From JADFSZ01 sp022560555 [NCBI: PVC group bacterium] (GTDB lineage Bacteria > GCA-001730085 > JADFSZ01), in contig JADFSZ010000030.1 of the NCBI GenBank assembly GCA_022560555.1, positions 1-12,889 of the forward strand: DNA of 12,889 nt, read 5' to 3'. Position numbers and translations under genes: made by a program. Below the pieces are notes generated by a model. It was not told where the DNA came from. It made no database searches and saw only the letters and a program-made list of their open reading frames with translations. Below are positions 7,582 to 12,889 of the stretch, piece by piece (the first letter of the stretch is position 1; the number at the start of each line of letters is the position of its first letter).

Positions 7582-8184
7582 ATGCGATATCTGCTTATTA
7601 TATTCATATTTCTTTTAATGATCCCCCCGCATGTCTCGGCAGAGCTCATCCGGAAAGTGGAAAAAGATAACAAAAGCAAAACGATTCTTTTCCTTTCGGA
7701 CGGTGAAGAGATCGCTCGAGAAACAGTCGCTCCGGGAAAACAAAAAACTGTATCCGGAGAAATCCTAGACGGCATTTACAAAGAATATTCAAAAAACGGG
7801 ACCATAAAATATGAATGGCTTTACAAATCCGGGCATTTGGACGGAGTAAGCCGGGAACTTTATGACGGCCGCCGGCCCAAATACGAGTGGAGCTATAAAA
7901 ACGGAACCCTTGATGGACCGAGCCGGTATTATTCTTCCTTTGGGCATGTGGTGCGGGAGCGGATGTATCTTTTGGGCGCACAAGATGGCCTTACGCGGGA
8001 GTACTATCTAAACGGGAAATTAAAAACCGAAACGATGTACCATGAGAACGAAAAAGATGGTCTTCAAATTGAGTATTATAAAAATGGTAAAGTGAAATAT
8101 GAAAAAACATATAAAGATGATGATTTAGTTTCCACAAAGCTTTTTGACGAAGAAGGCGAACCTATAACCATACTCAATTTATGA
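7582..8184 (+). CDS. Secreted YwqK/MORN_2-like repeat protein (five exact 24-residue repeats)
   Basis: The 200-residue product starts with a Sec signal peptide (hydrophobic residues 3-14, likely cleavage after VSA at 18-20), so it should be periplasmic or surface-exposed. Residues 63-182 form five tandem repeats of exactly 24 residues with no insertions, starting at Asp63, 87, 111, 135 and 159. Each begins DG and has a pattern like DG-x4-YY-x2-G-x3-E-x2-Y-x-G. This matches the MORN_2 / 'YwqK family antitoxin' repeat. The antitoxin label comes from that family's naming; no toxin gene is adjacent and export argues against it. The start ATG 7582 has only a weak ribosome site, 19 bases after gloA, and the stop overlaps dinB as ATGA. 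The function is unknown; a ligand-binding or envelope scaffold role is only a guess. Confidence 0.85.
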   Translation: MRYLLIIFIFLLMIPPHVSAELIRKVEKDNKSKTILFLSDGEEIARETVAPGKQKTVSGEILDGIYKEYSKNGTIKYEWLYKSGHLDGVSRELYDGRRPKYEWSYKNGTLDGPSRYYSSFGHVVRERMYLLGAQDGLTREYYLNGKLKTETMYHENEKDGLQIEYYKNGKVKYEKTYKDDDLVSTKLFDEEGEPITILNL

Positions 8185-9377
8185 GATCTTTGATGCTTTC
8201 CTCCGGGAAAAAGGCGCGGTATATTGTGCATGTCGATATGGACGCATTTTTTGCCGCGGTCGAGCAAAAAGATCATCCTGAATATCGGGGCCGACCCGTT
8301 GTGGTTGGCGCCAATCCTAAAGACGGACTGGGCCGCGGGGTTGTGTCAACGTGTTCGTATGAAGCCCGCCGATTCGGCATTCATTCCGCAATGCCGATCA
8401 CAAAAGCTTATCAGTTGTGTCCTCACGCGATATATCTTCCCGTCAATTTCAAACGATACAACGAAGAATCTGATAAAATATTTGAAATTTTTGAGCGTTT
8501 TACGCCGGATGTTGAACCCATCAGCATAGATGAGGCTTTTCTCGATATTACGCACACCTATAACATATTTGGTTCTCCCCAAGAGACGTGTCGCAAAATT
8601 AAGGAAGCAATTATAAAGGAAACTTGTCTGACGGCCTCCGTCGGACTTGCTCCCATAAAAATGGTCGCGAAAATCGCGAGTGACTTGGATAAACCCGATG
8701 GATTCGTTGAGGTGACTTCAGGCGGCAGTAAAGAATTTTTAGCCCCCCTGGACATCCGAAAACTCTGGGGGCTTGGGCCAAAGGGCGAAAAAATATTTCG
8801 AAAATACGGACTCAATACCATCGGAGACATCGCGAAACAAAAAACGGATTTTTTAGAGCGCATGATCGGCAGTGCCGGAAAACATTTTTGGGAATTGGCG
8901 AACGGGATCGACGATAGGGAGGTCGAAACTTCAGACGAAGTCAAGTCGATCGGAAATGAAGTTACATTTGATGTAGATGTGTCGGATGAAGATGAGATTT
9001 TATCAACAATCAGAAAACTTGCGGACAAAGTTTCGAGCCGTGTTAGAGACCAGGGCTTAAAAGGAAAAACAGTGACGCTCAAAATCCGTCTTACCGGGTT
9101 TGAGACATTTACCCGGGCATCGACGTTAAAGGAGCCCACACAGTTTTTTGACGTGATCTTGGATGCGGCCGAAAAACTGTGGGAAGATTTTAAAAAAACA
9201 AAAACAAAAAATGTTCGCTTGATCGGATTACGTATGAGTCATTTTAGTGAAGGAAGTCCGCAAATGGATTTTCTCGATCAAGCAGACGAAAAAAACAAAG
9301 AGCGCCGTCACAAAGCTTTGGATGCGGTGCGGCGAAAACACGGAAAAGACGCCATCCGTTGGGCGGGAACGCTCTAG
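8181..9377 (+). CDS. dinB: DNA polymerase IV (Y-family translesion polymerase)
   Basis: This is an error-prone polymerase that bypasses damaged template bases. Over 398 residues the Y-family order is clear. The palm motif is VHVDMDAFFAAVEQ (16-29), with metal ligand Asp19 and steric-gate Phe24. The fingers segment is SYEARRFGIHSAMP (59-72). The second catalytic motif SIDEAFLDIT (115-124) carries Asp117 and Glu118. A helix-hairpin-helix thumb follows around LWGLGPKGEKIFRKYGL, then the little-finger domain. QMDFL (361-365) sits where the beta-clamp-binding motif is usually found. The start overlaps the upstream stop (ATGA, 8181-8184). ATG 8193 is an alternative start with a weak GAG. The radical SAM gene starts 21 bases after the stop. 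No LexA box was seen. Confidence 0.96.
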   Translation: MRSLMLSSGKKARYIVHVDMDAFFAAVEQKDHPEYRGRPVVVGANPKDGLGRGVVSTCSYEARRFGIHSAMPITKAYQLCPHAIYLPVNFKRYNEESDKIFEIFERFTPDVEPISIDEAFLDITHTYNIFGSPQETCRKIKEAIIKETCLTASVGLAPIKMVAKIASDLDKPDGFVEVTSGGSKEFLAPLDIRKLWGLGPKGEKIFRKYGLNTIGDIAKQKTDFLERMIGSAGKHFWELANGIDDREVETSDEVKSIGNEVTFDVDVSDEDEILSTIRKLADKVSSRVRDQGLKGKTVTLKIRLTGFETFTRASTLKEPTQFFDVILDAAEKLWEDFKKTKTKNVRLIGLRMSHFSEGSPQMDFLDQADEKNKERRHKALDAVRRKHGKDAIRWAGTL

Positions 9378-9398
9378 GGTTTTTGTAAAAGGAAACAT

Positions 9399-10433
9399 AT
9401 GAGATCATTTCATTCTTTAAGAGGCTATTTGAAAAAAAAAGATGTTTTTAATAGAGCCGGGCTGCGTTTTTCACAGCTTGTGAGAGGCCGGCATGCTTTT
9501 GGCCAGCCGAAGATTATTCAAATTGAAACAACCGCTAGCTGTAACCTAAAATGTGTCATGTGTCCACACGGAAAGGACGGCGTATTCTCGGATGGCAGAA
9601 AAGCATTTATGACTCATCAGGAATTTGCGAATGTCTTGGATAAATTTCCTAAAGCAACATCGGTATCTTTGCAAGGCGTAGGTGAGCCAATGCTAAACCC
9701 GGATCTTCCTAGGATCGTCTCGGAGGCGGTTCGTAGAGGAATGGAAACGGGATTTTATACCAACGGAACTCTTCTTTCGTCAGGTAACTGCGAATGGATT
9801 TTGCGCTCAGGCCTAAATTGGATTATTGTTTCGTTAGATGCGGGAACCCCGGAAGAATTTAAAAGGATACGAAAGGGCGCAGATTTAAATAAAATTATGA
9901 GCAATCTGAAAGGATTGATAAAAGCAAAAAAAGAGCTAAAAGCAAGAAATCCTTCCGTTGGAATAATGTTTGTAGCCATGCCAAGCAATGTCAATGAAAT
10001 AAGTTCTGTTATTGATATTGCTGTGGAAGCCGGCGTTGATTGGTTGAGCATTAAAGGATGCCATGGAGGGCTTTCCTCAAATGAAAAGGAGTGGGCGGTT
10101 TCAGAAGAAGATTTTAAAAAATTACAAGCCGCCATCAAAACAGAGAAGGCGAAAGCGTTGACAATTCACATGGATTCACGAGAGGTGGACCCTCGCATCC
10201 GTGGGCCGAAAAAAAGCAGAATGAAATGTACATGGGCGTGGGAAAAAACGTATATCTCGGTTGATGGGTCTGCATGCCCTTGCTGCTATGCTTTGCCGGA
10301 ACTTGGGATGAGTGTTGGGAATATCTTTACGGATGATTTTAAAAACATTTGGAACAATGCAAAATATACCCAATTTCGAGAAAAAATCAAAAACGAGGTA
10401 GCTGACGTGTGTGAAAAATGTCCATTGTATTAA
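9399..10433 (+). CDS. Radical SAM protein with SPASM-like C-terminal cysteine domain
   Basis: The 344-residue protein has the radical SAM signature CNLKCVMC (Cys48, Cys52, Cys55) that binds the SAM-cleaving [4Fe-4S] cluster. GVGEP (93-97) is the SAM-binding GGE-like motif and SLDAGTPEEF (145-154) is a typical barrel strand. The C-terminus has Cys277, the cluster CPCC (293-296), and Cys338/Cys341 in CEKC. This is a SPASM/twitch-type arrangement able to hold one or two auxiliary clusters. Ribosome site AAAAGGAAA (9387-9395) fits ATG 9399. The substrate is unknown. SPASM enzymes modify peptides, proteins or small molecules such as sugars, and the neighbours do not decide. It is the last gene of the plus-strand run and faces the small secreted protein gene. 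Confidence 0.9.
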   Translation: MRSFHSLRGYLKKKDVFNRAGLRFSQLVRGRHAFGQPKIIQIETTASCNLKCVMCPHGKDGVFSDGRKAFMTHQEFANVLDKFPKATSVSLQGVGEPMLNPDLPRIVSEAVRRGMETGFYTNGTLLSSGNCEWILRSGLNWIIVSLDAGTPEEFKRIRKGADLNKIMSNLKGLIKAKKELKARNPSVGIMFVAMPSNVNEISSVIDIAVEAGVDWLSIKGCHGGLSSNEKEWAVSEEDFKKLQAAIKTEKAKALTIHMDSREVDPRIRGPKKSRMKCTWAWEKTYISVDGSACPCCYALPELGMSVGNIFTDDFKNIWNNAKYTQFREKIKNEVADVCEKCPLY

Positions 10434-10460
10434 TAAACGGCTGTGATTATTGGGATTTTC

Positions 10461-10487
10461 AAAAAAGGCCGTGCGTTAAGCACGGCC
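10461..10487 (-). terminator. Intrinsic terminator of the small secreted protein gene
   Basis: A perfect 8-bp stem, ggccgtgc (10467-10474) with gcacggcc (10480-10487), closes a 5-base loop. On the minus strand it is followed by six T residues (10461-10466). It lies about 35 bases past the stop of the gene at 10521-10829. The plus-strand flank is not T-rich, so it is not a good terminator for the radical SAM gene. Confidence 0.9.
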
Positions 10488-10520
10488 CGGTGGTTGGAGA
10501 TATGCCGACAGCATAGGGTA

Positions 10521-10829
10521 TTAATAAGAAGTGTAATACGTACTTGTCGTGTAATAACCGCTGTGATAAATGCCATACGCATCATAAAACCCCGGAACCC
10601 ACACCCGGGTGGACGGATAGTCATAAACAACCGTGTGCACCGGTGCATGATGATACGCGTGCGATGTGTATGTTGCGTGGTGGCCATGGTGAGATGAATG
10701 AGCGGCTGTGGACAATAAAGCAAATCCTGCCAATCCGCCGAGAACCCAAGGCCATGCATCTCCGGCATAAGCGGTGGAACTCGAAAGAAGAAAAACGGCC
10801 AAAACGATAACTGCAAGTAACTTTTTCAT
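10521..10829 (-). CDS. Small secreted or inner-membrane His/Tyr-rich protein
   Basis: The 102-residue product begins with a clear Sec signal peptide, with cleavage likely after AYA (20-22). Next come WPWVLGGLAGFALL, hydrophobic enough to remain membrane-associated, a histidine-rich stretch (about residues 43-65), and a Tyr/Ser/Thr-rich tail. VWVPGFYDAYGIYHSGYY (76-93) resembles the tryptophan/glycine W-x-x-G-x-W/Y repeats of some small periplasmic proteins. ATG 10829 is chosen because GGAGA (10836-10840) lies 6 bases upstream and the signal peptide starts there. The longer frame from 10943 adds unlike residues. The gene is monocistronic with its own terminator. Histidine richness could mean metal binding (guess). 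No known family is firmly recognised. Confidence 0.75.
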   Translation of the reverse strand: MKKLLAVIVLAVFLLSSSTAYAGDAWPWVLGGLAGFALLSTAAHSSHHGHHATYTSHAYHHAPVHTVVYDYPSTRVWVPGFYDAYGIYHSGYYTTSTYYTSY

Positions 10830-10851
10830 GATGAATCTCCTTGTTCGATTT

Positions 10852-10865
10852 TGTGTGTGTGTGTG
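10852..10865. repeat. (TG)7 dinucleotide repeat in the leader of the small secreted protein
   Basis: Seven perfect TG units, which read as CA on the sense minus strand, lie about 22 bases before the start codon and 11 bases before the ribosome site. They are in the untranslated leader, so slippage would change spacing or leader structure and not the reading frame. Confidence 0.85.
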
Positions 10866-10868
10866 CTT

Positions 10869-10895
10869 CATGGGCCTTATAGAGCAAGGCCCATG
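10869..10895. repeat. Perfect 10-bp inverted repeat upstream of the small secreted protein
   Basis: CATGGGCCTT (10869-10878) and AAGGCCCATG (10886-10895) are perfect reverse complements around a 7-base loop. Neither strand has a T-run after it, so it is not an intrinsic terminator. A candidate minus-strand -10, TATAAG (10876-10881), falls inside it. It could therefore be an operator, or an mRNA leader hairpin if transcription starts further upstream. Confidence 0.8.
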
Positions 10896-10904
10896 CCAGC
10901 CCAA
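10876..10904 (-). promoter_or_regulatory. Tentative promoter of the small secreted protein gene
   Basis: TTGGGC (10899-10904) and TATAAG (10876-10881) are spaced by 17 bases on the minus strand. The -10 is good (5/6) but the -35 is poor (3/6). The resulting leader of about 40 bases would contain the CA repeat and a good ribosome site. Confidence 0.3.
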
Positions 10905-10928
10905 ATCGTGCTGAAAAATGGCCTCAAG

Positions 10929-10941
10929 GAGAAATTTTCTC
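10929..10941. promoter_or_regulatory. Small palindrome in the divergent gap before endonuclease V
   Basis: GAGAAA-T-TTTCTC is a 6-bp inverted repeat around one central base, located between the two divergent genes. It could be an operator. It is short and may be chance. Confidence 0.25.
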
Positions 10942-11008
10942 ATTAAAACGGAGCCATTCTGCCCGTCCCCTATAGCTTCTATTTAATTTAGACAAAGGAA
11001 ATCTCCAA

Positions 11009-11695
11009 ATGGTTTCAACAAAAAAATATCACCATGTGTGGGATCTAACTACCAGAGAAGCCAAAGACTTACAAGCAAATCACAGATCTCTTGTGATCTT
11101 GACGCCTCCCAAGGGGCCGATCCGCCGTATTGCCGCGTGTGATGTGTCCTTCTCGAGACATGCCGAAGATCTCTATGCGGGGGTGGCTGTCTTTAGCTAC
11201 CCGGACTTAAGGCTTTTAGATAAAGCGACCGCAAAAGTCAAAATAACATTTCCATACGTCCCCGGATATCTGTCCTTCAGGGAAACCCCGGCTGTATTAG
11301 AAGCGTTTAAACATATAAAAATTCAGTCGGATTGCATTATCTTGGATGGACAGGGCCTCGCTCATCCCCGATTTTTTGGGCTGGCTTGTCACGTGGGCCT
11401 TTGGATGAATTGTCCCACGATCGGATGTGCCAAGAGTCGTCTCATAGGAGAATTTGTAGACCCCGACATGACAAAAGGATCTTCATCTCCACTCAAAATA
11501 GGGTTCCGGACGGTGGGCGCTGTGCTTAGGACACGTTCCGGCGTAAAGCCGCTTTTTGTCTCACCGGGACATCTTATGGATATTTCAACAGCAAAAAAAA
11601 TCATTCTCAGTTTATGTGTGAAGTACCGGATTCCGGAACCCATCCGATATGTTCATGATTTGGTCAATGCGGCACGCCGGCGGGAAGAATCTTGA
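11009..11695 (+). CDS. nfi: Endonuclease V (deoxyinosine 3' endonuclease)
   Basis: This DNA repair enzyme nicks the second phosphodiester bond 3' to deoxyinosine and other deaminated bases. The 228 residues are normal for the bacterial family. Catalytic residues align with the Thermotoga enzyme: Asp45 in ACDVSF, Glu92 in LSFRET, Asp113 in ILDGQGLAHPR, and His216 in PEPIRYVH near the end. The strand-separating wedge PYVPG (82-86) and the VSPGHLMD segment (185-191) are present. Ribosome site AAAGGAA (10994-11000) is 8 bases from ATG 11009. Its last 43 bases overlap the 3' end of the opposite-strand TrmJ-like gene, so the two transcripts are complementary there. Deamination repair next to the translesion polymerase cluster may be coincidence. 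Confidence 0.96.
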   Translation: MVSTKKYHHVWDLTTREAKDLQANHRSLVILTPPKGPIRRIAACDVSFSRHAEDLYAGVAVFSYPDLRLLDKATAKVKITFPYVPGYLSFRETPAVLEAFKHIKIQSDCIILDGQGLAHPRFFGLACHVGLWMNCPTIGCAKSRLIGEFVDPDMTKGSSSPLKIGFRTVGAVLRTRSGVKPLFVSPGHLMDISTAKKIILSLCVKYRIPEPIRYVHDLVNAARRREES

Positions 11696-12258
11696 GAGAT
11701 CTCTTTGGGATGAACAGGATAAAATGTTTTTTCAATAAGATTCAGAAAACTATGAAACGCGGCCACATCGCGGCTTTCCAAGGGGATTTTGTTGAGAATA
11801 CGCTTCATACTAAAAGAAAATTCTTCGCGCAAATGTTCATTATAAAAAGGCAGTTCCCGGAAGATTTTATCAAAATGTTCATGCATCATTTGAATTTCGG
11901 TAAAATCGGCGGTTTTTAACGTATATGTTTGATCCATCGTATGAAGCGAACGGGACAGCTCATAACAATAGATCATCACCGCGTGAGAGAGGTTGCACGA
12001 AGGATGTTTTGTGAATTGCGGGATCGCGGTAATCGCGTGGCACATGGCTAGTTCGTTTCTTAAAAGTCCGTTTGTTTCTCTGCCGAAGACAAGAGCAATG
12101 ATTGAATCGCTGGAAAGTTTTTTTAGCACAGTAGGGAGTTCATGCGGGGCATACGAGAGCCTTTGGTCCCGGCGCTTTCGCTTTCGCTGTGTGGTTCCGA
12201 TCACAAAATGAACGCCCTTTAAAGCTGTTTCTAAATTCATAAAACATGGAGTTATCAT
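11653..12258 (-). CDS. trmJ: TrmJ-like tRNA 2'-O-methyltransferase, N-terminus missing
   Basis: This is a SpoU/TrmH (SPOUT) family methyltransferase. Its best match by motif order is TrmJ, which methylates the 2'-OH of nucleotide 32 in tRNA. Visible are the HFVIGTTQR strand, the SAM-binding motif IALVFGRETNGL, and the motif-3 stretch KHPSCNLSHAVMIYCYELS. A helical C-terminal extension like that of TrmJ follows. About 60 N-terminal residues expected in the family, including the first conserved block with the catalytic-region Arg, are absent. Recognisable sequence begins near ETALKG (about 12240), immediately beside the DUF1302-like fragment. The ATG at 12258 lies in or next to that foreign sequence and is not a credible native start; ATG 12240 has no ribosome site. 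The gene is thus broken, or cut by a chimeric join. Confidence 0.85.
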   Translation of the reverse strand: MITPCFMNLETALKGVHFVIGTTQRKRKRRDQRLSYAPHELPTVLKKLSSDSIIALVFGRETNGLLRNELAMCHAITAIPQFTKHPSCNLSHAVMIYCYELSRSLHTMDQTYTLKTADFTEIQMMHEHFDKIFRELPFYNEHLREEFSFSMKRILNKIPLESRDVAAFHSFLNLIEKTFYPVHPKEISQDSSRRRAALTKS

Positions 12259-12889
12259 CGCTGTGATAGTCCACCCACATCAGACCAAGGTCGAGACTAT
12301 CTGACCAGTTATAATCAACTGATATTCGACTAACACGACCGGCGTTGTCAGCCAATTCCTTCCAAACGGCCAGTACTTGTATTCTCTCATTTAATGCCGT
12401 CCAGTAGAGCCTGGATCCAAAACTGATCTGGTCTTCATCAGCCTGCATAAACGCGTCGTGATCTCGCGTGTGGATGCTATCTATTTCAAAAGTGAGCAGC
12501 AGGTTTCTGAAACCGCTATATTCGATACCCAATACACTCAACAATTGATCCTTCTGATCCCAACCGTTTAGCTGACGGAAGAAGTCATCACTATTGGGAC
12601 GCACCGCCTGGTCAAGGTGCATCCCCAACTCGCCAAAGTACAGCCAGGAACCTCCCACCCAGTTCGCCGCTATACCAAGGGCACGCATGCGGTTCTGCCG
12701 GTAGGTCACCCGTGGGCTCACCGATTTTACGGCGGATATTTGATCGACAGTAAGCGCATTGTCGTTAAATTCGCCCAGCACCAACTGGAAATCACCGTGA
12801 TCGAAATGACTCGACGCACGAAAAAAATATTCAGTGTCTTGCTTGGTATCTTTTCGCAACAGGGTCAATCCAGAATCGCGGATTGTGAT
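12140..12889 (-). CDS. DUF1302-like protein, C-terminal fragment, open at right edge
   Basis: The frame is open from the right edge (residues ITIRDSGLTLLRKD precede the first in-frame TTG at 12868) to a stop at 12140. Only about 218 residues, down to roughly 12236, look genuine. They resemble proteobacterial DUF1302 outer-membrane-type proteins: an AANWVGGSWLYFGELG segment, GIEYSGFRNLLLTFEID, alternating beta-strand-like stretches, and a terminal IDVDYNW-like 'SDSLDLGLMWVDYH' strand. After MFYEFRN the frame runs into the TrmJ gene in another phase and yields a Lys/Ala/Pro tail of no likely meaning. The usual last strands are therefore lost. Base composition rises to about 63% GC in places (12601-12660), versus about 45% in the main region. 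It probably belongs to a different genome from the rest. Confidence 0.6.
   Translation of the reverse strand: MTIRDSGLTLLRKDTKQDTEYFFRASSHFDHGDFQLVLGEFNDNALTVDQISAVKSVSPRVTYRQNRMRALGIAANWVGGSWLYFGELGMHLDQAVRPNSDDFFRQLNGWDQKDQLLSVLGIEYSGFRNLLLTFEIDSIHTRDHDAFMQADEDQISFGSRLYWTALNERIQVLAVWKELADNAGRVSRISVDYNWSDSLDLGLMWVDYHSDDNSMFYEFRNSFKGRSFCDRNHTAKAKAPGPKALVCPA
12232..12255. other. Chimeric junction between TrmJ-like and DUF1302-like genes
   Basis: On the minus strand the DUF1302-like frame stays family-like through DNSMFYEFRN and then becomes nonsense. The TrmJ-like frame, in another phase, becomes family-like from about FMNLETALKG. Both truncated ends meet in about 20 bases. No insertion sequence, tRNA, direct repeat or integrase lies at the join. 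Confidence 0.7.

Noticed and set aside
7582-8184. Toxin-antitoxin module
   Set aside because: The only support is the family name 'YwqK antitoxin'. The product has a signal peptide and neither neighbour looks like a toxin.
8558-9139. A 193-residue open frame on the minus strand inside dinB
   Set aside because: It is fully antisense to the strongly recognised Pol IV gene, has Ser/Phe-rich low-information sequence and no ribosome site, so it is a shadow frame.
10434-10490. The 8-bp hairpin as terminator of the radical SAM gene
   Set aside because: On the plus strand the stem is followed by CGGTGGTTGG with no T-run. The T-run is on the minus-strand side.
10830-10943. A longer N-terminus for the small secreted protein
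   Set aside because: The extra 38 residues come from the CA repeat and inverted repeat region. The signal peptide and ribosome site place the start at 10829.
1-12889. CRISPR array, tRNA or rRNA gene, insertion sequence, integrase, phage genes
   Set aside because: I saw no regularly spaced repeats, cloverleaf-like segments, transposase frames or terminal inverted repeats in either strand.

Overview
The window reads as bacterial chromosome from a Gram-negative-type organism. Sec signal peptides, sigma70-like promoters, Shine-Dalgarno sites and single-domain bacterial enzymes support this. No gene fixes the lineage. A complete-looking mevalonate operon in a bacterium that also has LeuC/LeuD, Pol IV and endonuclease V fits several groups, including uncultivated candidate phyla, so I do not name one. 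The last ~650 bases look foreign to the rest.

Layout. (1) 6-4658, minus strand: a four-gene mevalonate operon, transcribed mvaS > fni > mvaA > mvaD and running off the left edge. It covers HMG-CoA synthase, class II HMG-CoA reductase, diphosphomevalonate decarboxylase and type 2 isopentenyl-diphosphate isomerase. Mevalonate kinase, phosphomevalonate kinase and the acetoacetyl-CoA thiolase are not in the window. (2) 4659-5045: a divergent intergenic region with one sigma70-like promoter for each direction. (3) 5046-7089, plus strand: leuC-leuD, the two subunits of isopropylmalate isomerase. (4) 7179-10433, plus strand: a tight run of glyoxalase I, a secreted five-repeat YwqK/MORN_2-like protein, DNA polymerase IV (ATGA overlap) and a radical SAM/SPASM enzyme. 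(5) 10461-10829, minus strand: a small secreted His/Tyr-rich protein with its own terminator and an upstream region holding a 10-bp perfect inverted repeat. (6) 11009-11695, plus strand: endonuclease V, overlapping tail to tail by 43 bases with a TrmJ-like tRNA methyltransferase on the minus strand. (7) ~12235-12889, minus strand: the C-terminal part of a DUF1302-like protein.

The oddest point is near 12232-12255. There the TrmJ gene loses about 60 N-terminal residues exactly where the DUF1302-like gene loses its C-terminal end. Both genes are broken at one point, so this is a chimeric join: either an assembly artefact (most likely) or a real recombination breakpoint. Otherwise the window is mostly recognisable metabolism and repair. 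I found no convincing new multi-gene system. The less explained elements are the exact 24-residue repeat protein in an operon with dinB, the SPASM enzyme, and the small secreted protein with its palindromic upstream region.
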